From the NCBI RefSeq assembly GCF_001522545.3, contig NC_031799.1, positions 40,292,001-40,356,000 on the forward strand: DNA of 64,000 nucleotides, given 5' to 3'. Position numbers and translations under genes: made by a program. The notes beneath the pieces were generated by a model. It saw nothing but the letters and a program-made list of their open reading frames with translations. It did no database searches and was not told where the DNA came from. This document shows positions 1 through 14,232 of the stretch, piece after piece (positions within the stretch are counted from its first letter, which is position 1; the number at the start of each line of letters is the position of its first letter). This stretch comes from Parus major. Its lineage: Eukaryota > Chordata > Aves > Passeriformes > Paridae.

Positions 1-3000
1 TTTTTTGGTGCCATTATGAGCAATAACCCTATGCAATTATGACAATCAAATAGTAGTTGATTATATTCAGATGCATGATATACTAAGAGAAGGTGATCGT
101 GTTCATGTATTCCATCATTCTCAAACAATTTTTTGATCCAAGGCGTATTCTTGATGCTAGTTCTCAACCCAAAGCAGCTGAAACTGCATGTGTTTTACCC
201 TGAATTACAGAATTATTGATAACTAAGGTGTCGCTGATGGCTCTCATTTGCATGATGATAGATGTGTTATCTGAAGAAGCCAACATCTATCTACAACAGT
301 ACATGCCAGCGTGGTGTGTGAGGATGGCTGAGGAAGACAGACATATTCTTCTCTGAACCCAGCCTCCTTCAGATAACCTTTCTTTGACAAGAAGTTTTGC
401 ATTTTGTGTTGCTGCTGCTGCTGACAATCAGTTAAGCCCCTAAATAGATCTTGTCTAAACCTCTACATCCGTTGTCTGCTAAGATTATTTTCTGGTGCCG
501 CTTTACACAAAAATGTACTCTGAAGAGACACGGCATCAGTATTTTCAAGAGAGAATAAGAGAGAAACAAGACATGCTCAGAGCTTTAAAAGTGTCTCTTT
601 TTAATAGACAAATGAAGAAATCAAGTTCCCAAAGAAAGAAAACCAATTGCATTTATTTGGAAGATTATGCAGTATAGTTATATTTCCAAACTAAATAGAT
701 TACATTTACAGCATCATAAAATACATTTAGGAAAAAACTATGTCAAGTACCACATAGCTCTGATCTTAGAGGGTTTCCCAGCAGGAGCTCTTAGCCACAT
801 TGAATTAATGCCAAATTGCTGCATTACTCTTCTGCCTCCATCTGATAGAGAGAGATCAGGCTTTTTGTCCTAGACCTCAACTTCCTGCAGCCACCCTCTA
901 CTCCTCCCATCCCCATCTTCTGTCAGCACTTTCAGAAACAGCCCAACAAATTCTTGTGATGTTTCTGGACCAGCAACCAAAAAAGCACAGGTTCCAGCAG
1001 GCTATTGATGGCATTTAAGAGCAAGGTCTTTAGAAATACAAAGGAAAAAAAAAAAAACGGGAGGAGCAGCAAAATGCCTTCCTTGTCCAATAAAATTGTA
1101 AACACTTTTTTGTTTGGAAAATCTTGGGGATCAACTGCTTGGTGCAACCCTCTTCTACAGCAAGTTTGAATCATCTTGTTCTCCAAATACACTCCATGGG
1201 TCAAATCAAGGCAATTATAAAACACTCACTTGTTTCAACTGTTTTAAAGAACAAAATAAAACTTGTAAGAGCAGCTAAAACTTTTTAAGTGTGAAACAGC
1301 AGAGTTACTGTCCCACTGAATGTGCACAAAGCTTCTCTTCTGGGCAGAGAGATGGGCCAGGAACTTTGTCTCTCAAAAAGTGTTGGGAAAAAAGTCTGCC
1401 TGTTTTTTGACTCCTGCATCCAGAACTCTAGACAGTAATGCTTCTGCTGAATGTAGATATTACAGAAAATGTTTTAGAGTTCTCCTGGAGAGTCCATGCT
1501 GTAATAACCCAGAATGATAAGCTCAGTCATTTCACAACCTTATACGTGCAGATGCATCTTTGTTAAAAAAAAACCAACAAAAAAACCAACAAAAAACCAG
1601 AACAATGTCAAGAAGGCCCAAGAACCAAGTTTTGTGGGTTTTAAAATTTTTATCTGAAGGTGGCTAAAGTGGACAATGAAATATATGTTTGACAGAGTTA
1701 ATCTTAGATTTCTGACCTACCTGAATTTGAACACATACACTTCTGACCTAAAGGAGTAGCAGAATATACTGCATTTTTAAGTACTTGAAATTTGTTTGCT
1801 ATATTACACAAATTAGGGTCTTCTTTTTGCATTTCTTTTTCTAACACATTTGGTACATTCATTATATGTCTTTTCTTCCCCCTTCATCTTCTCCCATCCT
1901 TTTTTCCTCACAGATCCGTCTTTCACCCCCTCTTGCAGCTATAGATTTCTCTCAACACTTTTATCTGTATTATGTAGTCATATTAGTCAAAATTCATACT
2001 TTTTTCACTTTTTATTACTTTTATTATGGTTTTGCTTGTTCTTTTAACCTTTGCTACCCACAATTTCTTTTGCTCTTCTTTTTCTTCTCTCACCATGGGC
2101 TCATCTTATTGCGTCTCCATCTTCCCGTAATCAGAAGGCAAAAGATAAGCATTACAGACTGACACTTAGGACCATAGACCATGGCACTTTAGATCAAACT
2201 TTTATTTTAAATTCCTAAACTTCTACCACTGTCATTGTCATTGCGAAGTATTTCTGTAATTAGTACAATAGTTTTAATGATTGCAACCAGCTTAATTGGT
2301 GTTACAAGATTTGCCAGAACTTGTGGAAAGTTTGAAATACTATTTTTATTGTGTTCCTTGTCTTGCCTCCCCATTGCCCTGCAGGAAGATGAGGACAAAT
2401 AATGCTGCTTTTGCTCACAGAGAATTTTGGAAAATACTTGCTTTTACATTAATCTGTCTTGGTGAGAGATTAATACCATTGTCCTTGTATACGTGGGGCT
2501 GTTGTCTCTGATCAGACACCTGTGGTGTTTGATGTCAGGTTGCCTTATTTCAGTCCTGTCCAGCTTCATTCCCTGCTGATCAAACAAACAAAATGCAGCT
2601 CATGTCTACCTTGCTTTTTCAGAGTCCTCTGTCAGAGGCACACATGTGTGCCTGATCTAGGAAGATGGCCATCCTTCTTACCAGAGATAAGACCTAGGAG
2701 GCAGGCAGAAAAGTCAGATCAGAGGAAGATGGTCAGAGAGAGGTTTTGGTGTGACTGCAAGACAGGTGCTTAAACACATTTGTTAATAAGATATTTAGTA
2801 GACAGTAGATGGTGCTCCAGTATTAACTGCCACTGTTACTATATTTTGTAGAGCCAGCTTTTCTGGACCACTACCTTTTCTTATCTCTCAGTCCAGGCCT
2901 TACACAAGTATATGAAAAAATAAAATGAACAGTGAAGCCCTCTCTTCAGAAGCCACAGGCTGGAAGAGGATGGGGGTTTAGGTTTGGCTTGGACACATAG

Positions 3001-6000
3001 CCACTGCTGCCAGAGTCAAGATCACTGGGGATCTTTTTCTCTGGTCATTGTCTTTGCATATTGCAGAGACAACTGATGCGCTTTACTCCTTTCCCCAGCA
3101 GTGAATTCTTGTGTCTCCTTAGTCCTAGCTGCCTCAGTTCAGCAGATGATTATAAGGCTGGAGCTCAGAGACATCTCTGTGTGTTGTGAGAGTAATTGGT
3201 GCTCCAGTAATTTACTTTATTGTGATGAATTAGGGAGTTAGCAGATTCATTTTTTCCTAGTTGTGCTCTGTGTACTAATAGCAGTGTGGTGACATGTCAA
3301 TGAGGATGCTTCATCATGATGTAATTAGTGCACATACTAGCCATTCAGAGCAGCAGCCAGCTGTGGCTCATTAGGATCTTGGCTGAAGGCTGCATTTCAT
3401 TTATGTTCAACCCTTCATATCTGATCAGCTCGTCCTTGTGAAACTAAACCCCAGTTGAGGCAGGACATATGGGGCTCCTGGACCAGCCAGCAGCAGCAGC
3501 TGAATGTCCTGGTATGGGTGCACAGTCCCTGGTATTTGTGATGTGAGTTATCCCCTGAAACAGAAGCTTTCCACTGGTGCTCCTGTGAAGGTCATTGGGC
3601 TGTGTCTCCCACAGTTATTTTCTTGTGAAGAGGAGAGCACTGACCCTTTTGTCCTAATGTTTTTTCTGTGCCAATGCCTGTTCTGGTGGAGCTGGGAAAG
3701 CCTATGTCCTGCTCTTTGCTCTCATCTGTTGAGTGTGACCTCCATGCAGGCAGCTACAGAGAGACAAAGTGCAGTTTACAATGATCCCCTGCAGCCATCA
3801 AGACCCCAGAGAAGGCCAAGGCAAGGGCAAACCCCTGCTTTCTAGCTTTATTACATGCATGTTTACTCTGTGAGAGGCTGTATGGGAACTGGAGGCTGTG
3901 TGATCTTAAACCCTGCCCTGGATGATCAGCCACAGGCACAATCCCTGGCAACCCTCAGAGCTGGGGCAATGGCTTCCCTAGGCAAGGGGATGCAAAAAAG
4001 TTCATGATTCCAAAACCACTCTGACTGCCAGGTATTTTCAGTGGGATCTGCATGCAAGGGGATTTCCTGCACTGTTGTGGCTCTGTAACTGCACTCTGAA
4101 GATTTAAAGAGGATTTGATTTTTTTTACTGGAATTTCTCCAGCTGAGTTCAGTAATTGAGATATTCCTTTGGCTGCAATGGGGCACACTATAGAGTATCA
4201 TTAGGTTTATTCTTGAGTTGGAAATCTAGGAAATTGAGCTGTTTAGGCAAACAGCCAGTGTAAACAAATAGCAGCATATGCAGCAGAAAAAGCCAGGCAA
4301 TCGAATTACTACCTTCCAGGGAAATAGAAGAAATATACAGGGAGCTACTCCTACCCCTTTAACAGACTTAAAAAAATTATTCCCTCAAGCTGCATATGGA
4401 CAACTTTGAATCCATTGTTAACCTCTTTAGAGTGTGTTTGGTTTCCTGCTACAGGAAGTAATAACCGTAAAGCAAACAAATGCCTTAATTAAACCAGCAA
4501 GAAGAGAAGAGGCAAGGGTGATGTCATAATATTGCATTCAATGGCACAAGAAATATTAATGAAGCAATAGTCACTAACAAGTGGTTTTAAATTGTGCCAA
4601 CAACACACATGTAATCAGCCACTGTTTCTACTAAAAAAAAAACCACATTAAAAGATAACACTGCAAAGTTCCCCAGGGTAAATAGGGTGCCAGATGTCTT
4701 CGTTGAATAGTGTTGTGGTTAAGGGACAAGGACATAAAAGGGACATGAAAGAAATTCCTGCTCTGCATGAGAAAGTGTAAAAGAAAAGGCATGAGGCATT
4801 TCCGGGGAAGTGAATTCCTGACTGCTGCACATAGCTGTGCTGCACTACTCTCTGTCCATAGGAGCATGAGCACGGCACCAGAGGATAACATATTTATTTG
4901 GTATGTTATACTGTATGCCATGCCTCAATGTATGTATGGTGTGAGACCCAGAGATCCTCTGATCTCAGCCCAAGGTAAGTGAAAAATACATCCTTCTGAC
5001 TCAACATATTCCCTATCGTAGGCCACCCATCAGTTTATGACCACAGCCAAGAAACTGCCTGGAAAAAGTCAAGAAAAATGAGAAGAAAATCAGGGTTATG
5101 GAAGGAAGAGTCCATATGTGTCCTACATGGCATTTGCTCAAGCTATGATCTTTGGCAGAGCATCTGGGTCCTGTGCTGGTCATGTTTCACAGGCTGACTG
5201 CTGTTGATGGACCTGTTTCTGTGCAGGTGACTGAAACAACTTAAGATCAGATTTCTTTTCCTGACACTGTGTAGAGATGAAGTACTTTAATAGCTAATTG
5301 TGAATGGGTGAGGAAAATAGTGATTTTTTGGAACATAAACTGGAGTACTTTAGCAGCATTCAATCTTGGCAGGAGGCATCACAGTGCCTGGCATGTCCTC
5401 TCCCTCCCTTCACATGTGGGAGTGATGAAGCACACATGAAGCATCACTTCTTTGGGCAGCAACAGCCGTGTTAGAGAGTTGTCTAACAGCTGCCCTCCAC
5501 CTTTCCCTGCTGGCTCTCAAGGTTTCAAATCTGCATTAACCTGGAAATATCACAGGTAAAACCTGAATCTTTTACTGGCTGTGGTGCTTGCTTCATTGTG
5601 CAAGTGCAGCAGAAATGTTTCAGTGAATTCAAACTCTTCCTCTGTTATGAAGGAAAGTAGAAAGTAATGTAAAAGTGTACATGTTTTTAGTGGTGTGAAG
5701 AATCTCTCTGTGGTTTTTGAATCAATGAGAAGCATAACAAAAAGGTTGAAGGAAAAGCTAGAGCTCATTCTATTTCTACATATTTTGGATACTGTTTTTT
5801 ATTGCAACTAAACTTAATGTGTCAAAATAAAAGAATATTTATTCTTGTAGCTTTTTCCTTTAGTGGAAACTGGGCCTGGAGAACCATGTCAATAAACCAA
5901 AAGCGTATCACACTATATTTACACATATAATCTGTATTTCTCCCATTGTAATCTGAAAAGTTCACAATTTTTTGTTGTTGTTGTCCATGCCTGTTGGAAG

Positions 6001-8866
6001 TTCAAAAGGACCTGATAAAATGCATATGCAAGCAATTTCTTTTAAATTCAGACCACATGAGCCACTATCAGACAGCAGATAACTATTTGGAAATACATGG
6101 TTTGTAAGCAGCTTTAGAGACAACATATACCAGACTGCAGTATATGACTGGACATTTTCTTCTTGCTAAATGATACAGTTCTGAACTCATCCTCTCTACT
6201 TAAACTGGGAATTACAGTGTGTACTTGAACTGTCTCAGTGGCTTGGTGTAGTGTTGGAGGAAAAAGACCAGATCATTTGAGCTACCCATTTAATTCTCTG
6301 TCTTCAGTAGAAGTTTGCTCTAAGTTTTTGTAGCTTGATTTACTTTTAAAAAAAATATTTTTTACATAATATATCACTCCTAAAAAGCTAGTTGCAAATA
6401 CTGACAGAAAAAAAAGCAGATTTTGCAGGAAGTCTTTATGAAGTAATATGAAGTAAAAGCTTCAGGATTTTTACACGTTCAGATGGAGGTGTTACTCTCA
6501 CAGAAATATCATCATCAAGAAAATCACAATTGTGGGAAATGCCATGACTGCTGCTGCTTTCATTTTTTTCCTAGTAGCAGATCAGCCAGTGATTTTGATA
6601 ACATTACATTTTTATTCTTATAAGAAAATTAAGCTCAAATTTTCAGAAGTAGCATAGAGCTTTTCAAGCCTAGATATTAGCATCACAGGAATTTACTCCC
6701 TGCATATGTGTGTCCCTGTGCATATGTGAGTTGCTGGGAGATGTGTTGTGCAGCTTATTTTGGGCATCAGGGCTGTAATGCAAGGTTTTAATTTCTTCTG
6801 TGCTGAATAAATTGACTATCAAGCAGTACTCCATTGGACTAAATTAGAGCTAGTTACTGCTCCAAAGCAGTGCTAGATCATTTCAAACAGAGAAAACACT
6901 GCAGGGTATTTTTGTGTTTCTGTATGCAGATGATACAGAAATGCAAAAAAAAAAATAATAACTGTTAGAACATAATTTGGAAAAAATAAAAAAGGTGGAA
7001 AAATACATATCATGTCACAAGTAAATGTTAAGAGTTTTATTTTGATCAGCAATCCAAGAGCTTCCCAGAGGTGCCATACAGATATGAAAGAAAACTGAAA
7101 GGGGAAATTCCTGATCCCATTTATATCATCCCAGATTTACTATGATATTCATTAAAAAAAGAAAAAGAGATGTCTCTGTGTAAATATGCAAGGAAAAATA
7201 TGCCTGTTACAGAATTTGCTAGAGTGTAAGGTTTTTTACATCATTGTAGAGGAAGAAATCTAAGATCTTAATTATGAAGGTCCCTAGCAGTGCTTCCACA
7301 TTCTCACCTCAGAATATAATTAGAGAGAATTTAAAGTTATTTTCAGAACAGAAGAAGCTGTCAAAATGGCTAAAGGTTACCATACTGTGACATGGTGAAC
7401 CAGGTAACCACTTAGGACATGGATATTAAGGTTGTTCTCCAGCATATTGCTCTGTGTGTCTATCCCACACGATGTAGAAACTTTGTGCTCACGTGGAATG
7501 TCTTTACAACACAGTACAAGGTCTCACAGGAATGCACACACAGCGTCACAGGAAATGAGAAAGGATCTATGTATCTGCTCCTGTGCCGCAATCATTTGGA
7601 CAGCTGGCATCCCTGTGAGAAATCAGAAAAGAAACTCTTGTGAAGAGCACAGCAAAACTGAGACTGCTGGACTGGCTGGTATAATGGATGAGAAGCTGCT
7701 CTGCATCATTTCTGTCCCCAGACCTATTAGTCTTCTTCCCAGGAATTTTCTGTCACTGGCCACCCTTTCCTATGTGCTCAAACCCTATCCATACCTATGC
7801 CTAAAGATTTGCACTCAAACTGCTGTACTACAAAGAACTGGCATTACTTTCTGTGCCAAGGGGTGCTTGGGGTGCATCAGGCATTGTCATTATTTCACCA
7901 GAAGCTCTGCTTTAGTTCTGACTGACAGCAAGGTTTGCCACAGAACAAATGAGCATTTTCTTAGAGTTCCAGCACAGCAGTGCTGTGTGTGTTGGCTGGT
8001 GGGAAGTGTCGAGGAGCAGGCAAGTTGAGCTGTCTCGCAGGGCTGGTGTGTGTCCTCCCCCACAGCACCCCCTCCACCTCGGATCACCCTTTCAGGAAGG
8101 CTGTGTGAACTCCACCAACACAGGATGGGGGCTGCCAAAAAAAAAAAAAGCCAAGGACTTCTCACTTTGGGACAGAAACAGCATCTGCTGAGTATTTTCT
8201 TGATTCTGAACACTGCAACGTCTGCAGTTTTTCAGCAACTGTTTAGTAGAGGAGGGGAAAAGTCTTCAAATCTTTTGGGAAATCTCCGGACAACAATTTC
8301 CATTAATACTTTTTGAGGCAGTCTTGAACCCCTCATTGACTAGGATAACATTCCCATAGTGTGTTCCAACTTCTGCAAAAGCCATTAATACAAACTTCTT
8401 TGAGCAGCACAGCTCTACTGGCTAGAATAAAACATTTGCCATGCAAGAATATCTAATTGGCTCCATATGAATTGAATGTGTCACAGAAGAGTTGGAAGGG
8501 CACAGAAGTCTTTTACCATACTTCATTTTACCTTTAAATAAGAGACAAATGTGGGGTTTTTTTAAGTATAAAATGCTGGTTTTTAATCTCACCTTCCGGC
8601 AAGTACTTCAAATGTTGTACTTGGATCAAACATTGTAAAACTTCATGCAAACAAAACTAAAACTCCAGAGAATGTGTTGCATATTCCTATTCCCTACAGC
8701 AAAACAGCAAAAGAACAACAAGTAAAAGAAGCTTTGTCACAGGGCAGTATATGGACAGTAGGTGAGCCTTGCAACCAAGTATTCCAGAATGAGTGGTAAT
8801 TTGGTGGTAAAGATTCTCAAAGTATCATAGATACTTATGGAAAATGATGTAGGCATTGAGGTGTAA

Positions 8867-8895
8867 AAAAGTAGCCCAAATGAAGGGCTACTTTT
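8867..8895. repeat. Perfect inverted repeat (11-bp stem, 7-base loop)
   Basis: AAAAGTAGCCC, loop AAATGAA, GGGCTACTTTT. It could fold into a short hairpin. The stem is shorter than a microRNA precursor needs, and I see no extension beyond 11 pairs. Confidence 0.85.
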
Positions 8896-11446
8896 GAAAA
8901 ATCTTGTCCCTGCTTTATTTTTTAATTATTAAGGTTTCTGAAGTGAAAAACAAAAGGGATGACAGAGACTCTGTGACCACCTCCACACCGTCACATATTG
9001 GTAAAACAGAAAAGGCAGAATGATACAAAAGGGAGCTTTGGCCAACTGCTATCTTTGATGGGGCCTAACAGAGGAAAGTGAATAAAAAATATACATACCT
9101 CTATTTATAGACATGCTGTGAATACTGCAATTGTTAAGAACTTTCCCTTCTGATGACAGATCACAGCCCTTGTAAATATTTTGTATTACATTCAGTAACA
9201 TCAGTTATACAACTTCAGAATAAATATTTTTTTCCTGAATTTTAGTACAGATTTTTTGGATTCCTCGAAGCATCTAGCAAGGTGTAAGCCTGATATAAAC
9301 CCACTAAGGAGTATTACAAAGATCTGTGCTCTGAAGCTTGTTGATGGCAGTGCCCTTCACCTGTGATTCACTGTAGAGAGTCTAATGCTACAATACACAT
9401 TTTCAAGGTTCTCAGTGGCAGTTCAACAAAAGACATCACTTAGTTGACCCCACTAGAACCTACTCATTATTACTTAGCTATTGACTCGATTATAGAGAGG
9501 CAGCATATCCTTCAGTTTCCAGATGATGAAGGTTGCTCACTATTTATGGAGATATAGTAGCTCATAAGTACTTCTTAGAACTTTTAAAACTGTTCTTATA
9601 TGTGTCCTTAAACTCAGCAAACTGGTGCAGGATGTGCTGCAGAGTGCATGCAGCCTACCTATGTTACTTCATTCCTTTCACTTGTGTACAACTGTAATCG
9701 GGTATGTTCTACTTAAATCAATTACTTTGATGAATCTCATTAAAAATAAATCAGACTGTTGTCTTCTAGCTTGCTTACTGTTATAATCCAAACATAATAA
9801 GAGACAAATTCAAAGAAGATAGTTTTGAAAGAGGATTACAGGCAAGATTTAAGACCAAAAGAAAATAAAAATATAAGCAATAATGGCATAAACAGCACTA
9901 ATTTTACCTGTTTCTTAATTATAAGATCTGATTAAATATGGGTTTCACATGTTTCAATCCAGAGAGATTTTACTGAAGTCAAAATACCAGATGTTTTTTT
10001 TAAGTTTTTCTATCAGTTACACTTTGGATTTGAGCTATTTTCTTTATGTACAAGGCAGCTTTCACATTAGCAATAAGCGCCTGATTTGGTAATGCAATGA
10101 CGATAATGTCTAGAGGTGTTCTTGAAGGCCACACTCATCTCTTGGAGAAATTAATTTAGTTTATTAATGTCAGTGTGTTGAAATCCATGAAACACTGAAC
10201 TGCAAATTCTCCAGCAGTCTGCAGACAGATTGTATTCCCATGAAGGTATTGTATGTGGCAATCATACCTTCCACAAGTTAGAGTCTCAGAAGTAATTTTT
10301 CAATTTCAGGGTAATGTAATATGTGATCAGTGCAGTATTCTCTTCACACAGCCTGGCTGTTTTCTATTGCCTGTCTCTGGTTATTTTCCGGACAGGATTG
10401 CTGACAGTGTAATGACACAGGCCCCCCTACATTACCACTATGCTTGTGAAATCTCTCCTGCTCTCTGGGGACAGGGAGGTGCAAGCAGCAAACCACGAAA
10501 TCTTCCATCACTGTTTCATGGAACATTCCTCTGAAAGGCTGTAAATCGAGAAAACTGCCAGTCTCTGTGAAGAATATGGGTCTGTTCAAATAGAGTCTGA
10601 TTAGTCAGCCACAATTTTAATTAAATCCTTCTGTCTCTTCTTTTAACTGTTTCTCTCATAGGTGATTTCTAAACTTCTACAAATGAGCTTTGTCGATCTT
10701 GCCACATACACCAGTGGTAACACAAGCGGGTACAAGTGTTTGTGAGACCACCTGAGTATATGAGCAAGTTGCCAAGAAAGAAACAGGTAGGAGGTGAAAC
10801 TGTGGCTCAGCTCCCCCAAGAATACAATCAAGAAGAGTGATTTTCCCTGTAAGCCATCAATGTTAGTTCTAAGGGATATTTTGTGAGCTTTTCACACTGC
10901 TCTTTTCTCCGCCCTTTCTCCCCTTTCTCTCTTTTCCTAATTTAAGAGGGTCAAAACACAAGATTTCAACACCTAACTCTGCGTTGCCTCCTGGAGAGAC
11001 CTCTGTCTACATTCTAGGCTCTGATATAAATGAAGGCATAGGCAGAAAAAAACCCCTGTAATATTTGCTGCAAAGATAATTTTGTTACTGCACTTATAGA
11101 GGAAACAAATTAGAAGTAAGGAATGAATGAATGTGGCATGATAGGGCTCTGGCTGAGACTTACAGATGTCTAAAAGGCAAGATCAGATCTTTGAAAATAG
11201 ATATGGACATTAACAGTTTAGATATGAGTGATCAGGGCCATAAAATGACCCATAGGTCCAGCAATATGAACATTATTTTAATATCAAATCTCAGAATCCG
11301 CAGGAGGAGGCAAAACCTCAGGAAAATACCAGTTTTATCCAAGCCACGTGAAATACAATCTGATATTTGTGTATCATGTCAGATGGAGGCACCAAGTGCA
11401 GGAATGATGTCAAGGGATATGAATTAAGGAAAAGGAGAGTATCAGC

Positions 11447-11476
11447 AATTAACTAGTTGATACTCACTAGTTAATT
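11447..11476. repeat. Perfect inverted repeat (11-bp stem, 8-base loop)
   Basis: AATTAACTAGT, loop TGATACTC, ACTAGTTAATT. The AT-rich arms contain SpeI-type ACTAGT. There are no flanking target duplications that would mark a transposon. Confidence 0.85.
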
Positions 11477-12248
11477 ATAAAAGTGGACCACCCAATTCAA
11501 AGAAAGAAGGAAAGTGAAAGGCATGGGTGTTAATGGGGAAAATATTAAAGGACAGTCTAGAACACAGAAGCAGGGATCCCTTATATTTAATTTACAGAAG
11601 AACTAAGAAGAGCCAGAAGAATATGTATGTTTTTAGTGAAAACTGTGTTGAAAGTTCTCCTACCACACTGGACAGATCATATTATAAATTCTACAAAAAT
11701 TCCACAAATCTGCCTGCCTCATTTCACTTATGCTTTTCCCCCAGAAATAATTCAAATTTTGTTTACTGGTACCCTTATAGTGTTTGGCAGAAGTAGATAT
11801 TTTCAACATACTGGCTGGTAGCTGAAAACACTTGGGATTTGTTTTAATCTAAATAAAAATTATTTTTAATGGAGTGGGGGCAGACCTATCAATATGAAGG
11901 AGTGTCATAAGTCCCAGCTATGCTTGTCTGTCTCATTATCAGAGAAACACCAACCTGAATTATATTAGTGAATTTTAAAAATTGGTCTGGCATTAAGAAT
12001 TCAAAGCAATAAACCCCTACTACCCTAGCTTGACTAAGGGGACCACAAAGGTTCTTGGTGTGAGGTTTTCAGTGATAAATGATACATTTATGTGGTTGGA
12101 GGGTCTCTATCTTCTCCTAACATGGTCTCAAAGAGAATCATTCAAAGCCTGTGGAAATCAAGATGAGTCTTTTTATGGTCTCAGACTCTGGCCTCATCGA
12201 TGCAACAGCTGGAAAGCATATGTAAACTGCTGTAAATTGTCAAGCTTT

Positions 12249-12292
12249 GCAAGCTAAGTCAGAAAACCAGGCAAGCTAAGTCAGAAAACCAG
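12249..12292 (+). repeat. Perfect 22-bp tandem duplication
   Basis: The unit GCAAGCTAAGTCAGAAAACC plus AG occurs twice back to back with no mismatch. Perfect identity suggests a recent duplication in otherwise unique sequence. Confidence 0.95.
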
Positions 12293-13283
12293 GTGATTTA
12301 TATTTTACATTGAAATGCCCTGTGCTGATTGGAAAAGACAAATCTATCAAAGCTGCGTACATGCCATTGCTTACCAGGGAAACAATTAAAAACAGGTTCC
12401 AACATTTGCTGGACTCTGTTACCAGGGAGTTTGTGCTTCAGTTCTCAGCACGTCCCACATTCATGGGAAGAAGTTATTCAAAACAGGAAAGTATTCTTTC
12501 TCACTTAATTATGGTGACAGCAAAGTACATTTGTTTAGTTTCCTTCTGAAAGTTGTTCTACATACTTTAATATCCATGTTCTAAATATTGCCATTTCTTA
12601 CAGTCTTTCATAAGGTGTTCGTAAAGCATGCATTCCTAAATCACAAGTCATGCATGTCAGCTGATACCTAAATCTTGACAAATTAGTTTTCAGCTCAAGC
12701 CACAGAAGAATCTGTATGTTCCAGTTCTCACCAACACAGAAATAAGCTGTGTGGTTATTAGAGGACAAAACATCCTCTGCCCCTTAGACAATTCTCTTCA
12801 TTGTAATGGTGAGCCCTCCAGTGTGTTGCCTTCTAGGAAAATTGTTATTTCCCAATAAATATATATAAATCTTGTACTTGCAGTGACATCTGACTAAAAA
12901 TTAAATATTGCCTCAATGGATCTACAGGACTTCAAACACTGTGCTTTTGTTATGTTGAGCTCTGTTTCAGTGGTGCATTTTCCATAGAAAATGAAGGCCT
13001 TTATTGGGTCTTAATGGCCTTGGATAGATACAGTTTCTGGAAAATCAAGGAAATGAGAAGTGAACAGCCTTCACATGCACAATAGCAACCAGTATCAGGT
13101 AGGTCCTAGTGGCTTGCACTGGATGTGTACTTTTGTGCTGAAATATCCCTGCAATATTTGCAAGACCTATTGTCCTGAGAAGCTCTTACCAGGCAGTGTC
13201 ATAGTAAGAGGCTGTTATCAAAGTGTGGAGTCTTTTTTCGCCTCACCTTAGCTGAAATATGTCTGAAACATCTGTGAACTGAC

Positions 13284-13326
13284 TGGTCCTTACCCCAGCT
13301 CTTCCTGGTCCTTACCCCAGCTGTCC
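13284..13326 (+). repeat. 22-bp tandem duplication
   Basis: TGGTCCTTACCCCAGCTCTT plus CC is followed directly by TGGTCCTTACCCCAGCTGTC plus C, a near-perfect second copy. It lies about 1 kb from a duplication of the same period at 12249. Confidence 0.9.
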
Positions 13327-14205
13327 TCTGACATTCTCCAGACTTCCAGATGCTTTCTCTTCATCTTTCTTAAGCTAACACATCAACTTCTTAGTGCTTG
13401 TTCCTTTTCCTGGACCTTTACACTGAAAACCTTTTCACATAGCCCTTCTCTGCCAAGTCCTTTCCTTCCTTTCATTATCAAAAGCACCTCAGAATGCCTT
13501 CAGGTTTTGGCACCTGTAAGGATAATTTGGCAGAAAACAGAATTCTCATTTTACTTCAAGCTCATTCCTCCAAAAGACTTAATAAGGAAGTAAAGCAAAA
13601 TACAAAATTAGTTAAATGTTGATTTTTTATTAACAGACTCACAATGGTGAGATACTGAATGATCGGAGCTGTAAAAGTAAAATTGAATCTTAAATTGTAC
13701 GTTATTAATAATTTCCAAAATATTTAGACAAGGTGCTTTCAGCCTTTTGAGAACCAACAAAAGGTTGGTGATGACTGAAAAAAAGTGAATCTTTTCATTG
13801 TAAAGTGGGACACTGAGACTCCTTATATTTAAATGTTAGATAAATATATCTCACCTAAAATGCAATAATATCTTATGATAAACTTGCTTAAAACAAAATA
13901 ATCACCATTTCATGAAATAGAAGACAGAAACTCAAGCCCATGGTTTTCCATTTTCAGGGTCTTGTCCTTATGCTGATCATCTGACACCCAGAAGTTATCT
14001 GTTCAAAAGTTTTGACCAAAATGCACGGTCTACATGCACGTCACAGAAGATCAAGACCAGCTGTCAGATTTCAATACTCCCAATTAATAACTAAGCTAGC
14101 TTTGTTCTAAACACTTAAAAATGTGTTTCCAGTGATTGCAAAAATTTTTCAAGAATAAGGTCAATTAGGTCAATTTTTATTCTTCTCCTAGAAGAATAGA
14201 AAGAT

Positions 14206-14232
14206 TCCTAGAAGTCTTTAGGACTTCTAGGA
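14206..14232. repeat. Perfect inverted repeat (11-bp stem, 5-base loop)
   Basis: TCCTAGAAGTC, loop TTTAG, GACTTCTAGGA. A further CTCCTAGAAGAA copy of the left arm lies just upstream near 14,185, so the site is a small cluster of related repeats. Confidence 0.85.

Larger units (their letters stand above)
1..12248. other. Gene desert, no supported gene
   Basis: I see no exon, RNA gene or recognisable transposon body. Contents are short A-runs (near 1,047, 1,566 and 8,139), a strongly pyrimidine-rich plus strand at about 1,850-2,110, and the two hairpins listed separately. At about 3,170-3,430, clustered TAATTA-like, CAGCTG and TGACA motifs read like conserved non-coding DNA. A frame at 7498-8028 (176 codons) is open but shows no domain, splice context or coding character. 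Confidence 0.6.

Noticed and set aside
1850..2162. Hydrophobic, Phe/Ser/Leu-rich frames resembling membrane proteins
   Set aside because: They are a by-product of a pyrimidine-rich strand (TTT, TCT, CTT codons), not a real membrane protein.
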